64,000 nt of DNA from Candidatus Sumerlaeota bacterium (lineage in GTDB: Bacteria; Sumerlaeota; Sumerlaeia; SLMS01; JAHLLQ01). Made by a program: the position numbers and the translations under genes. Each line of letters starts with the position of its first letter. The stretch's first letter is position 1. Positions 44,620-54,119 of the stretch are shown here, in pieces. The stretch covers positions 1-64,000 of the forward strand of contig JASGMJ010000012.1 in the NCBI GenBank assembly GCA_030156535.1, in the 5' to 3' direction. Below the pieces are notes generated by a model. It ran no database searches. It had not been told where the DNA came from and worked only from the letters and a program-made list of their open reading frames with translations.

Positions 44620-47433
44620 TCAGGCCGGCGCTGTCTCCGCCATGGTCTCCAGCGCGATGCTGCGGCGCGTGAGCAGGATTGCGGCATCCTCGGGGATCGT
44701 GCCCGCGAGAATCTGGCGCAGAGCGAGACCGGGATCGAGGTACTCGCCGGGAACGAGGGAAACGCTGGCCTGAAAGACCGGGCGCTCCGGCGTGCTGGCC
44801 CTCTCGTCGAGAACAAGCGAGCGGATTCCGGCTTTCAAGTCGCGCTTCTTGACCTTGCCGTTGCGCGTAAACTCGAAGGGGAAGGACTCGGCGGCGTTGA
44901 AGGCGGCGAGGGGTGCGGCCACCGTGGCCGCGTCGAGGCCCTCGGCGCCGATGACTTCCAGGACGTACTCCGCCGAGCGGGCATCGGCCGACAGCGAGTT
45001 GCCGTGCAGCGGCACTTCGACGGCGTCGAAGAACTGGAGGCCCGGGGAATTCAGCCCCGAGAGACGCTCGAGGAGTTCGGACGGCTCGACCCGTTCGCAG
45101 AACTGGATTTCGAAGACCTCTCTCTCGCCCGCCGACCCGACGCCGAGCGACGGCCCGTGGCTGATGCGCGGCGCGGGGCTGAAGCCTTCGGAGAAGCTGA
45201 CCGGCAGGCAAAGGCGTGCAACGGCCATTTCGATCAGGCGGATGAGGTCCAAGTGCGCCAGCCAGCGCAGGCTTCCCAGCTTGCCGTAGGTGACGCGGAT
45301 GCGCTGGACGGCTTCGTTTTCCTTCACGCCGCGCAGGGGCTGCACCTGCTGGAGGCGGGCGATTTCCCGCTCGATCAACTCGCCTGTTTCCGCCGCGCCT
45401 TCTCCTTCGAGGATGTGGTCGTTGACATCACCGAGGGTTTCGTTGTCGCGCGCGATTTCGTCTTTCAGGATCGACGTGTGCTTCGCCAGGATGTTGTCGA
45501 TCTTGTCGTCGCAGACGTCGCACTTCGCGCACTTCACGAGCGCGCAGTCGGGCGTCTCGCCTTCCTTCTTCGACTTCTCCCACTCGCGCAGAAGGAACTG
45601 CTTTCCGAGCGACGGGTCGACGTGGTCCCAGGGGAGAAACTCGCGCGTGTCACGTTCGCGGTTGGCGTAGAACGTCGGATCGACCTGGTGGTCCTTGCAC
45701 GCCTGCATCCACGCATCGAAGCGCAGGCCCTCGGCCCAGGCGTCGAACTTCGTGCCGAGTTGCCAGGCGCGGTATAGAACGGGAGCGACCCTTCGGTCGC
45801 CGCGGGCGATCATGGCCTCAACGAACGAGCCCTGGAAATCGTGGGCGCGCACCTGAACGTTGCGCGAGCGTGCGCGGTCGCGCACGTAATGCACGCGCCG
45901 TTGCAGCTCGTCCACGTCGGGCTGGGCGTGCCACTGGAAGGGCGTGTGGGGCTTGGGGACAAAGGGGGAAAGCGTGATGGCGAGCGAGAAGCCCTTGCCG
46001 CGCAGACGGCGTCCTTCGGCCTCGGCGAACTTGGTCAGTTCCACGATGCCGTCGAGGTCCTCGTCCGTTTCCGTCGGCAGGCCGATCATGAAGTAGAACT
46101 TCAGCGTGCGCCATCCGCGTTCGAGCACCTGCACGATCGTCTTGCGGAAATGCGCCTCGTCGACGGCCTTGTTGATGACGCGGCGCAGGCGCTCGGTGCC
46201 TGCTTCGGGAGCGAAGGTAAAGCCGGACTTCGGCCCCTGGGCGATGATCGACGCGATCTCGACATCAAAGGCGTTGATGCGCAGGCTCGGCAGCGAAAGG
46301 CCCATCTTGCCGGCGCCGAACTCCTCCTGCAGGAGGCGCATCGCCGTCGGCAACGCCGTGAAGTCCGCGGAACTGAGCGACATCAGGCTGATGTCGCGGT
46401 AGCCCGTGTTCATCACGGCCTCGCGGGCGATTTCGAGAATCTGCTCGGGGGTGCGTTCGCGCAGGGGGCGGTTGATCATTCCGGCCGCGCAGAACCGGCA
46501 GCCGCAGTTGCAGCCACGCTTGATCTCGATCGCAACGCGGTCATGCACGACGCGCACGTTGGGGATGACGGGCTTCGTCACGCCCAGATCGGTCGTCAGG
46601 TTGAACTGGCGTTTCTTGATGAACGTCGGAACACCGGGCTCCAACGCCTTCATGCCCGCCAGCGTGCCGTCTTCCTTCCAGTCGAAGGCGTAGAACGCGG
46701 GCACGTAGCATCCGTCCATCCGCGCGATGCGGCGGAGCAGGCGGCGCTTGAGTTCATTGCGAAGCGGAATCCGGCAGGACGCGTCGAGCCCTTCGGCGAT
46801 GTCGTCCTTCGCGGATCCGGGAACGAATGGCCCACGCGCAAAGAGCGAGGCGACGTCGATGCCTTCGGCGGCGACCTCGCGCTTGAACTCCTCGATGGTC
46901 AGGAGCAGGTCGTCGAGTGCTTCCTCGCCGTCGCCGGTGATGAAGACGTCGACGAAGGGCGCCATGGGCTCGGGCGACAACGCGCCTTCCCCCCCCGCGA
47001 CGACGAGCGGGAAGACGCTCTCGCGCTTGGCGGAGAGCGGCGACAACCCCGCGAGGTCCAGCGAGTTCAGCACGTTCGTGTAGTTCAGCTCGTGCTGGAG
47101 TGTGTAGCCCAGCACGTCGAAGACGGCGAGGGGATCATGGCTCTCGTGCGCCCAAAGCGGAATCCCCGCCGCGCGCATCTCCGCCTCCATGTCCAGCCAC
47201 GGACAGTAGGCGCGCTCGGCCCACCACTGCGGGCGGGCGTTCACCCGCTCGTAGAGAATCTTGAAGCCATGGTAGGACATGCCGATGTCGTACTGGTCGG
47301 GGAAAACAAGAGCGCAGCGGACGGCAACGTCGTTGCGGTCCTTGACGATCTGGTTGACCTCGCCGCCGACATAGCGGCCGGGCTTCTCGACCCGGGGGAG
47401 AACCTGTTCCAGTTGGCGCTTGCGAAAACCCAA
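44620..47433 (-). CDS. B12-binding-like radical SAM protein fused to DUF2344
   Basis: A 937-residue two-module protein matching the uncharacterised fused radical-SAM family (TIGR03960 plus TIGR03936/DUF2344). The N-terminal region resembles a B12-binding Rossmann domain (YDIGMSYHGFKILYERVN). The radical-SAM cluster is CNCGCRFCAAG, followed by FTFAPEAGTERLRRVINKAV and YFMIGLPTETDEDL. A cysteine cluster CAKCDVCDD lies near residue 655, and the C-terminal ~230 residues are DUF2344 (GSLRWLAHLDLIRL). I place the start at TTG 47433 after GGAGTAAGG; the reading frame goes further upstream without similarity. In other bacteria it often neighbours ribonuclease G, absent here. Confidence 0.85.
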   Translation of the reverse strand: MGFRKRQLEQVLPRVEKPGRYVGGEVNQIVKDRNDVAVRCALVFPDQYDIGMSYHGFKILYERVNARPQWWAERAYCPWLDMEAEMRAAGIPLWAHESHDPLAVFDVLGYTLQHELNYTNVLNSLDLAGLSPLSAKRESVFPLVVAGGEGALSPEPMAPFVDVFITGDGEEALDDLLLTIEEFKREVAAEGIDVASLFARGPFVPGSAKDDIAEGLDASCRIPLRNELKRRLLRRIARMDGCYVPAFYAFDWKEDGTLAGMKALEPGVPTFIKKRQFNLTTDLGVTKPVIPNVRVVHDRVAIEIKRGCNCGCRFCAAGMINRPLRERTPEQILEIAREAVMNTGYRDISLMSLSSADFTALPTAMRLLQEEFGAGKMGLSLPSLRINAFDVEIASIIAQGPKSGFTFAPEAGTERLRRVINKAVDEAHFRKTIVQVLERGWRTLKFYFMIGLPTETDEDLDGIVELTKFAEAEGRRLRGKGFSLAITLSPFVPKPHTPFQWHAQPDVDELQRRVHYVRDRARSRNVQVRAHDFQGSFVEAMIARGDRRVAPVLYRAWQLGTKFDAWAEGLRFDAWMQACKDHQVDPTFYANRERDTREFLPWDHVDPSLGKQFLLREWEKSKKEGETPDCALVKCAKCDVCDDKIDNILAKHTSILKDEIARDNETLGDVNDHILEGEGAAETGELIEREIARLQQVQPLRGVKENEAVQRIRVTYGKLGSLRWLAHLDLIRLIEMAVARLCLPVSFSEGFSPAPRISHGPSLGVGSAGEREVFEIQFCERVEPSELLERLSGLNSPGLQFFDAVEVPLHGNSLSADARSAEYVLEVIGAEGLDAATVAAPLAAFNAAESFPFEFTRNGKVKKRDLKAGIRSLVLDERASTPERPVFQASVSLVPGEYLDPGLALRQILAGTIPEDAAILLTRRSIALETMAETAPA

Positions 47434-47535
47434 GAGCCTTACTCCGTCACAATGGGATTCGCCGGGTAGGATTGCGCCCGGCGTGGGAGAGCATACGCGA
47501 CTCACACTGTCCACCTTCAAGGAGAGAAGCGAGGC

Positions 47536-48711
47536 TCATGCCTTGGTGCGGCGCATCGTTTCGAGCCAGGCGGCCAGCTCGCGTGCGTGGTGCTCCCAGG
47601 TGTGCTCGGCGAGCACGGTCTCGCGCAGGCGCCCGGCGGGGGCCTGCGCGAAGGCCGGTTCGGCGAGAAAGCGCCGCACCAGGCCCTCCAGAGCGGCCTC
47701 GTCGTCCGGTGCGAAGAGCAACGGCGAGTCGGCCCCGCAGAGCTCGATGATCGGTTCCGTTGCCGGAAGGATCATGGGGCGGCCCAGGGCAGCGGCCTCG
47801 AAAATCTTCGTTGGTGTCGATTGGGGAGCAGCGCCCGGCACCACGATCATGTCCATCGCGCACAGCCACCCGGCCATTTCGGCCTGCGGGACACTGCCGG
47901 TGAAGTGAACCCGCTGCTCGCCCACCCAGCGGCCGAGACGCTCGCGCGCGGCGGCAACTTTTGATTCGCTCCCGCCAACGACCAGAAAGCGGGCGGACGA
48001 GTGGCCTTCTTCGAGCAGCTTCTCCGCCAGCGCCAGAAACCGGTCCGGCCGGTGGTACGTGTTCATCGAGCCCACGTAGCCGATGACGGGCGCATCGGAC
48101 GGCCATCCGAGCTCGCTGCGGCGCGCGGCCGGATCGGCGGGCGGAACGAAGCGCCGGGGATCCACGGCCATTCCAAAGGGACGCACAGCGTCCGCGCGGC
48201 AGCCGGCCGCAACGAGGCGCTTCTTCATGGTGATTGAAATGGAGGCAATCGCCGGTGCGCGGCGAACGAGTCCCAGCTCAACCTTTGCAGCCAGCCCGGG
48301 GAAATGCAGGCGGTTCTTCAACTCGTGAGCGAGCAGCGTGTTGACTTCCAGAATCCTTGGCAATCCCAGGCGCCGGGCCAACTTCTCCCCCGCCGTAAAG
48401 TACAACGCGCTGCGCTCGTAGATGGCAGTGGGGCGAAAGTCGGTCGCGATGCGCGCGAGCGCACCGCCTGCCTTGAAGTTGGCGAGCAGGTAGCGTCCGT
48501 CGCTGCCGAGAAGTTTGGACTTCGGCGCGGCGAGTTTGTGGACGGGGAAGTCTTCCTCGGGGCGGCGGTCGCCTGAGAGGTCGGGAACCGCGAGGGCGAC
48601 TTCGTGCCCCTGGCGGCGAAACTCGGCGATCATCTCGCGGATGTGCGTCGAGGCTCCCTTGCGGCCAAAGACCGGAATTCCCTGATCACCGCAGATGTAG
48701 AGAATGCGCAT
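47536..48711 (-). CDS. family 4 glycosyltransferase (GT-B)
   Basis: A 391-residue GT-B glycosyltransferase. The N-terminal acceptor domain begins ILYICGDQGIPVFGRKGASTHIREM, and the C-terminal GT1/GT4 domain has IGYVGSMNTYHRPD, RFLVVGG, VHFTGSVPQAEMAGWLCAMD and the E-x7-E-like segment PTKIFEAAALGRPMI. The donor is a nucleotide sugar and the acceptor unknown. It lies 49 bp upstream-side of the pullulanase gene on the same strand (pullulanase transcribed first), so a role in glucan or surface polysaccharide metabolism is possible. Confidence 0.88.
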   Translation of the reverse strand: MRILYICGDQGIPVFGRKGASTHIREMIAEFRRQGHEVALAVPDLSGDRRPEEDFPVHKLAAPKSKLLGSDGRYLLANFKAGGALARIATDFRPTAIYERSALYFTAGEKLARRLGLPRILEVNTLLAHELKNRLHFPGLAAKVELGLVRRAPAIASISITMKKRLVAAGCRADAVRPFGMAVDPRRFVPPADPAARRSELGWPSDAPVIGYVGSMNTYHRPDRFLALAEKLLEEGHSSARFLVVGGSESKVAAARERLGRWVGEQRVHFTGSVPQAEMAGWLCAMDMIVVPGAAPQSTPTKIFEAAALGRPMILPATEPIIELCGADSPLLFAPDDEAALEGLVRRFLAEPAFAQAPAGRLRETVLAEHTWEHHARELAAWLETMRRTKA

Positions 48712-48760
48712 CGCTTCACCTTTTCATGTGCGGGCACGCAATGACGCGGAACTTCTGGCA

Positions 48761-51235
48761 TTAGCGTGCGAGCAGGGCAATGCTCCTGCCGGGAACGTCG
48801 AGTTCGCCGCTGACGGCCGTCAATGGCTGCGTGTCCGCGTCGGCACCAAAGACGTACACGTGCCATTGCCCGCGGCCGGGAAGCACGAACTTCAGGCTGT
48901 CGCGGTGCGGATTGACGAGTACGACGGCCTCGGCCCACGACTCGCCGCCAAGGCTGCGTCCGTCGAGCGTGAAGACAATCGTCTCGGGCGCGGGCAGACC
49001 ATCGTTGATGAACTTCAGACGCCGGCGCACTTCCGCCGCGGTTCTCAACCGGAACATCGGATGCGCGCGCCGGATTGCGATCATGCCGCGATGGAAGTCC
49101 ACCTCGCGCTTGTTCTTCTTCTTCCACGCCCAGAGGTACTTGTTGAATTCGTCGCCGGCGTTGTAGGAGTTGTGATGGCCCTTCTTCGTCCGCAGCATTT
49201 CCTCGCCGCCGTGCAGGAACAGCACGCCCTGCGAGACGGCAAGAAGCGCGAACGTGAGGAGATGCATCTTCACGCGTTCGCGGGCGTCTTCCTGGCTGGA
49301 GACAGCCAGCTTGTCCCACAGGCACAGGTTGTCGTGACACGTGGCATAGTTGATCGTGTCCGGCGGGCCAACGGTCCAGTCGTCGATGGAGCCCGCAATG
49401 CCGCGCATCACGGCGTCGCGCCCTGCTCCCGATTGCACGTAGCCAGCGCCACCGCCATCGGGTTCGCCCTTGAGCACGTTGCGATAGCGATCATTGAATG
49501 CAGCCAGCCCCGTTCCGCGCACCGCACCGGAATCCGTGACGTGATGAATGCCTGATGCGGCACCGCCCGTCCACGGCTCGCCGTAGAGAAGAATGCCGGG
49601 GTGAATCAGCATCAACTCTTCGCGGATTTCGAGCAACGTCTCCAGGTCCATCAGGCCCATGAGATCGAAGCGAAATCCGTCCACGCCGTACTCCTCGACC
49701 CAGAAGCGGCAGGAATCCAGGATGAACTTGCGCACCATTGGCGCTTCGCTGCGCACTTCCGTGCCGCAGCCCGATCCGTTCCACAGCGTGCCGTCGGGAC
49801 GCTGGCGGTGGTAGTAGTTCGGGCACAGTTGCTCGAAGGTGTTCTGCTCGCCCGTGTGATTGTACACGGTGTCGAGGATCACACCCATTCCCGCTTCATG
49901 CACACCGCGGATGAGTTGCTTGAGCTCGCGCACGCGCGCGTCGCCGCGCACGTCGGAGGCGTACCACCCCTCCGGCGAATTGAAGAACGCCGTCATGTAA
50001 CCCCAGTTGTATTCGGGGGCAGATTCATCGTTGTCGAAGCATTGAACGGGGAGAATCTGAAGATGGGTCACGCCCATTTCCTTCAGGTGATCCAGTCCCG
50101 TGGCGATCTCGTAGTCATCGATGAAACGCGTTCCCTCCTCGACAAATCCGAGATACTTGCCCCGCTGGCTGACTCCCGAATCCGGCGAGATCGTGAAGTC
50201 GCGCACGTGAACCTCATAGATCACGGCATCCACGATGGAGCGCACGCTGGCCGGCCTCTTGAGCGGGCGGAACCCCGGGGGATCGGCGGCGCGCAGGTCT
50301 GTGATCCGCGCCCGCCCGTCGAGTCCCGTCGTGTTCGTCGCATGCGGGTCGAGGAACTCGGGGCCGAACACGCCGTCGGCAAAAGCCACGGAAAGCATGT
50401 AGTGCCGGCCGGCGAGATCGCCCTGAACAACGGCCTCCCAGACACCGCGCCCCACGTTTTCGAGTGCGATTTCCTCGCGGCCGGAAGGCCCCGTCGGCCC
50501 ATCGTAGAGCACCACTTTCAGCTCGCGGGCCGGAGGCGAGAAGAAGCGAAACGTGGTCTGCTCCTTCTTGTAGAGGGCTCCGAGCGGCTTCTCCGTGCCG
50601 AACAAGTCCGCGTCCAACATGACCTCGCGCGGAACGATCGGGGCGGGAAGATAGCCATCGAGGTGGGCGACGAGCGGGCGGGGCCGCGTGCCAAGCGGCT
50701 CGTCCATCCGTCCTTCGATCACCCATGTCTTGCTGGAGGAAATGTCGTAGGGGATGATGCGCGTGACGGGCGGGCACGGGCCATCGGGCGATTCGATCCT
50801 CAGTTTCAGCTTCGCCAGATCGTCCACCAGCAGCGGATGGGAAAGCCCCAGGACGATGCGCGACAGGCCGTCGAGGAACGCCTTGCGAATGCGGGGGCGC
50901 ACGTCGGGCGCCTTGGTGTACAGGCGCGCGTCGCCCTCAACGATCCAGAACTCCCAGCCATCGCTGGGCGTCCAAAAGCGGTCGGCGCCATCCTTGTAGT
51001 CCCAGGACTGGCGGACGCGCGGTGTGAAACCGAGCCTGCCCCCCGCCTCGGGGGAGCAACGCCAGTCCGCCGGGTCGACGCGGAAGACCGCGCCGAAGGC
51101 GTCCATCTCATCGGTCAGCAACTCGTGCGCAATGGCGGCCTGCCCCTCGCACGCATTCCAGATCCAAAGGCCCACGTCGGTGTAATCGCGGCTGGTGCGA
51201 TGGTAGTGAAAAACGATTTCCCGCGAACTGCTCAT
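48761..51235 (-). CDS. pulA: type I pullulanase-like glycoside hydrolase (GH13)
   Basis: An 824-residue alpha-1,6-glucan debranching enzyme. The N-terminal starch-binding PUD/CBM41-like module (FHYHRTSRDYTDVGLWIWN) is followed by a CBM48-type domain and the GH13 barrel. The pullulanase motif YNWGYM is present, with catalytic Asp in GFRFDLMGLMD, the acid Glu in LLYGEPWTGG and the transition-state Asp in CHDNLCLWDK. No signal peptide is visible, so it is likely cytoplasmic and used on glycogen or imported maltodextrins. The start is the ATG at 51235 with GGAG about seven bases upstream. Confidence 0.92.
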   Translation of the reverse strand: MSSSREIVFHYHRTSRDYTDVGLWIWNACEGQAAIAHELLTDEMDAFGAVFRVDPADWRCSPEAGGRLGFTPRVRQSWDYKDGADRFWTPSDGWEFWIVEGDARLYTKAPDVRPRIRKAFLDGLSRIVLGLSHPLLVDDLAKLKLRIESPDGPCPPVTRIIPYDISSSKTWVIEGRMDEPLGTRPRPLVAHLDGYLPAPIVPREVMLDADLFGTEKPLGALYKKEQTTFRFFSPPARELKVVLYDGPTGPSGREEIALENVGRGVWEAVVQGDLAGRHYMLSVAFADGVFGPEFLDPHATNTTGLDGRARITDLRAADPPGFRPLKRPASVRSIVDAVIYEVHVRDFTISPDSGVSQRGKYLGFVEEGTRFIDDYEIATGLDHLKEMGVTHLQILPVQCFDNDESAPEYNWGYMTAFFNSPEGWYASDVRGDARVRELKQLIRGVHEAGMGVILDTVYNHTGEQNTFEQLCPNYYHRQRPDGTLWNGSGCGTEVRSEAPMVRKFILDSCRFWVEEYGVDGFRFDLMGLMDLETLLEIREELMLIHPGILLYGEPWTGGAASGIHHVTDSGAVRGTGLAAFNDRYRNVLKGEPDGGGAGYVQSGAGRDAVMRGIAGSIDDWTVGPPDTINYATCHDNLCLWDKLAVSSQEDARERVKMHLLTFALLAVSQGVLFLHGGEEMLRTKKGHHNSYNAGDEFNKYLWAWKKKNKREVDFHRGMIAIRRAHPMFRLRTAAEVRRRLKFINDGLPAPETIVFTLDGRSLGGESWAEAVVLVNPHRDSLKFVLPGRGQWHVYVFGADADTQPLTAVSGELDVPGRSIALLAR

Positions 51236-51429
51236 GCCATGCTCCGATATTTCGACGCGAAAGTGCGCCCCGTCCATCTCTCATCGGCCTCCAGCATCGC
51301 CGGGAAGGCGGTTCGGGCAAGTGAAAGCCAGAAGCGTCCCAGCCACTGCTTTATCCCTTGACGGTAAGTAAGCGATCAGTTACATTTCGTTCGCCCTTGC
51401 ACTTCTCCCCCATTTCCCGTCCGGCACCG

Positions 51430-52350
51430 ATGACATTACCCCTCTCCGAGTCTGATCCCCCTGCCGCCGTCCCCGCGCCCCTTCAGCGCAGGAGTCTTTT
51501 TCGACGCATGATCCAGAGCCTTCTCTCCATTGCCGCCGGGTTTATCCTTCTCTACTCCGCCGGCCTGTTCTTTCTGCAACGCCGTCTCATCTACTTTCCC
51601 CGCGACTATCCCGTAATTTACGGGATGTCGCTGGGCGAGTTGGACGGTGTGGAGATTCCCTTCGAGACCGGCGCCGGACGCCAAACGATGTTCTATCTTC
51701 CGCCCCGCGAGAATCCCGAAGCCGCCCCCGAGCGCCTGTGGATTCTGACGGGAGGCAACGGATCGGTCGCGCTTGACTGGCTCGACACGGTGGAGAACGG
51801 CCCGCGCGCCCATGTGGGCTACCTGCTCATCGACTATCCGGGGTACGGCAACTGCGCGGGCAAGCCCACGCGCTCCACGATTCTGATGACGGTGCGCGAC
51901 GCGCTTCCGGCTCTCGCCGATCATCTCGGTGTCGCGCCCGGAGAACTCGAAGGCGACCTCAACGTCATGGGGCACTCGCTCGGAGCGGCCGTTGCCCTGG
52001 AGTTCGCCGCGCACTATCCCGTGCGCCAAGCCGTGCTGATCTCGCCGTTCACGAGCCTGCTCGACATGGCGCGGCGCCAGGTGGGCTGGCCGCTGATGTA
52101 CCTGCTGCGCGACCGCTTTGACAACCGCGCGCGGCTCGCCGAACTCGCAACCCGCGCCAACCCGCCCACCGTCACTGTGATGCACGGCGGAAAGGACGAC
52201 GTCGTTCCCGAGTTCATGGGGCGTGAACTCGGCAATTCCCATCCGGAGTTCACGGTCTACCGCAACTACCCGTTACTCGATCACAACTGGATTCTGGACG
52301 CCACGCGCGACGATCTCTGGAAGCTGATGGGCTCGGACGAGGACGAGTAG
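51430..52350 (+). CDS. membrane-anchored alpha/beta hydrolase
   Basis: A 306-residue serine hydrolase with one N-terminal membrane helix (about residues 29-47). The nucleophile elbow is GHSLGAA, the acid is in HGGKDDVVP and the histidine in LLDHNW, giving a complete Ser-Asp-His triad. It resembles the BEM46/YfhR/AbhD13-like group of peripheral membrane hydrolases with a periplasm- or membrane-facing catalytic domain. The substrate is unknown. The start is the ATG at 51430; a later Met at 51508 would remove part of the basic N-terminus. Divergent from pulA. Confidence 0.82.
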   Translation: MTLPLSESDPPAAVPAPLQRRSLFRRMIQSLLSIAAGFILLYSAGLFFLQRRLIYFPRDYPVIYGMSLGELDGVEIPFETGAGRQTMFYLPPRENPEAAPERLWILTGGNGSVALDWLDTVENGPRAHVGYLLIDYPGYGNCAGKPTRSTILMTVRDALPALADHLGVAPGELEGDLNVMGHSLGAAVALEFAAHYPVRQAVLISPFTSLLDMARRQVGWPLMYLLRDRFDNRARLAELATRANPPTVTVMHGGKDDVVPEFMGRELGNSHPEFTVYRNYPLLDHNWILDATRDDLWKLMGSDEDE

Positions 52351-52353
52351 GCG

Positions 52354-53070
52354 CTACACGACATCGGGGAGAGAGAGTGGATCGTCGATCCGCAGGGGCG
52401 CATCGGCAAGGAACGCCTCGCCATAGCGGACGTTGATCATGGCGCCGAAGAATCCCGCACGCATTTCGATCATGTGCCAGGCGATGTCGCTGGAAATGAA
52501 CGTCTCGGGCCCCTTGTAGTCCTTGTTGGCGACCTGGGAACGATGCTCGCGCAACGCGGCGACTTTGGTGTCCCAGGAATCCGTGATGTCGACAACGAAG
52601 TCCGGGTTCCGGGGCCAGCGCGCCCGCGACCCCACAAAGTAGAAGAGACGCGAGGGTTTGAAGCGTTCCTGCCCGGTGTCGTACTTGAGCACGTTGGACT
52701 GGAAGCAGGCAAACTTCACGGCCTGCGAGATCGCGTTGTGGTCGGGATGATGATCGCCCGCTTCGTGAACGAAGACGGTGCGGGGGCGCACATCGCGCAG
52801 CAACTGCACGACGCGGCGGGTGGCTGCGGGGATATCCTCTGAAATGCGTCCGTCGGGGAGGCCGAGATTCACCCGTTCGACCTTGAGCACCTTCGCGGCG
52901 TTGGCGGCTTCGACGGCGCGTTCCTCGGGTGTTCCGCGCGTGCCCATTTCGCCGCGTGTTGCGTCGGCCACGACCACTTTGCGCCCGGCGTGGGCAAGGC
53001 GGGCAACCGTGCCCCCGGCCAGGATTTCAACGTCGTCCGGATGGGCTCCGATGAAAAGGGCGTCGGTCAT
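52354..53070 (-). CDS. bshB1: PIG-L/LmbE deacetylase, BshB1-like
   Basis: A 238-residue zinc-dependent deacetylase. It has the metal-binding AHPDD motif (residues 9-13), TRGEMGTRGTPEERAVEA and HPDHNAISQA, which match the BshB1 branch that deacetylates GlcNAc-malate in bacillithiol synthesis. No bshA or bshC is in the window, so the pathway cannot be confirmed here. Start ATG at 53070 with GGAG upstream. It is divergent from an Rrf2-type regulator, an arrangement typical of redox-controlled genes. Confidence 0.82.
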   Translation of the reverse strand: MTDALFIGAHPDDVEILAGGTVARLAHAGRKVVVADATRGEMGTRGTPEERAVEAANAAKVLKVERVNLGLPDGRISEDIPAATRRVVQLLRDVRPRTVFVHEAGDHHPDHNAISQAVKFACFQSNVLKYDTGQERFKPSRLFYFVGSRARWPRNPDFVVDITDSWDTKVAALREHRSQVANKDYKGPETFISSDIAWHMIEMRAGFFGAMINVRYGEAFLADAPLRIDDPLSLPDVV

Positions 53071-53226
53071 GGGAGAAACTCCGTCATCAGCAATAGGCTT
53101 GTGCCATTCAGGCACAACAGCCGGGTAGGGCAAGAGCAGGAAATGGGGCAGCTACCATTTGACGACCCCGGGTGTCGCGATTTCCCTGAACGCGCTCTGC
53201 CAACTCCATTTCCGGCATGCTTCTTC

Positions 53227-53694
53227 ATGATTACCAAGACTTCCGAGTTTGCGATCAAGGCACTGGTGGTGCTCGCTCTGGAGGGCCCCAACGCACAACT
53301 CGCGCCACGTGATCTGGCCACCCGGGTGGGGACGTCGCCCTCGTATCTGAGCAAGACGATGAGCCAGCTCGTGAAGGTGGGGATTCTGCGCTCGCAGCGG
53401 GGTCCTTCCGGGGGCGTGATGCTGGCCCGGCCGGCCGCGGCCATTACGCTGCGCGACATCGTGGAGGCGTGCCAGGGGATGCTGATCGGCGCGTATTGCC
53501 AGGCGATTGGAGACGCCGAGGAGGAAAACGTCTGCGCCTACCACGCCGCGATGTACGACGTGCGCAAATCAACGGCCGATGCCCTGGGGCGCTGGAGCCT
53601 TGCCGACCTGACCCGGTGCCCGTTGCCACGCGGCGAACTGGCGGGGAATCTGGATTGCCGGATGGGGTTTCTGCGCGAGCACAAGAAATCCTGA
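53227..53694 (+). CDS. Rrf2-family transcriptional regulator
   Basis: A 155-residue winged-helix regulator. The Rrf2 core reads TSPSYLSKTMSQLVKVGIL (recognition helix) and RGPSGGVMLARPAAAITL (wing). Five cysteines follow in the effector region: Cys82, Cys91, Cys103, Cys131 and Cys144, with His106, consistent with a bound iron-sulfur cluster or thiol sensing as in IscR/NsrR, although spacing differs from both. It probably controls its own promoter and the divergent bshB1-like gene in the 156-bp gap between them. Confidence 0.85.
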   Translation: MITKTSEFAIKALVVLALEGPNAQLAPRDLATRVGTSPSYLSKTMSQLVKVGILRSQRGPSGGVMLARPAAAITLRDIVEACQGMLIGAYCQAIGDAEEENVCAYHAAMYDVRKSTADALGRWSLADLTRCPLPRGELAGNLDCRMGFLREHKKS

Positions 53695-53705
53695 GCTCCA
53701 GCAGC

Positions 53706-54119
53706 CTACGCGGAGGGCGCAGCGCGCTCGGCCTCCACGTCGATCGCAATGCCGCCGCGTATCTTGAAGTGCCCCGTGACGCGAATCCACTTGGGGTGCA
53801 GGAAGTCGTGGAGGTCGTCGAGAATGACGTTCACGATGTCCTCGTGAAAGCCGCGCGAGTCGCGAAAGCTCCACAGGTAATTCTTGAGCGACTTGCTTTC
53901 GAGGGCGCGCCCCTCGGGGATGTAGGAGATTTCAAGCGTCGCGAAGTCCGGCTGGCCCGTGAGCGGGCACAGGCAGGTGAACTCCTCGCAGAAGAACGTG
54001 ACCTTGGTGTCGCGCCCCGCGTGGCGGAAGGGAAAGGCCTCGAGTTTGCGCTCGGGGCGCCCCACGGCACCCGAGCCCAACTGGGTCAGCCCCTGGGTAT
54101 CGGACAGTTTCTCGTTCAT
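53706..54119 (-). CDS. queF: NADPH-dependent 7-cyano-7-deazaguanine reductase
   Basis: Reduces preQ0 to preQ1 in queuosine synthesis. The 137-residue protein is the short unimodular (B. subtilis-type) form. Catalytic Cys51 lies in [18 protein letters not shown] with Asp58, and the substrate-binding [13 protein letters not shown] and FHEDIVN segments are present. Its ATG overlaps the hslV stop codon (ATGA on the minus strand at 54119-54116), so the two are translationally coupled. It supplies the substrate type normally used by bacterial transglycosylases; the only such enzyme in this window is archaeal-like. Confidence 0.93.
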   Translation of the reverse strand: MNEKLSDTQGLTQLGSGAVGRPERKLEAFPFRHAGRDTKVTFFCEEFTCLCPLTGQPDFATLEISYIPEGRALESKSLKNYLWSFRDSRGFHEDIVNVILDDLHDFLHPKWIRVTGHFKIRGGIAIDVEAERAAPSA

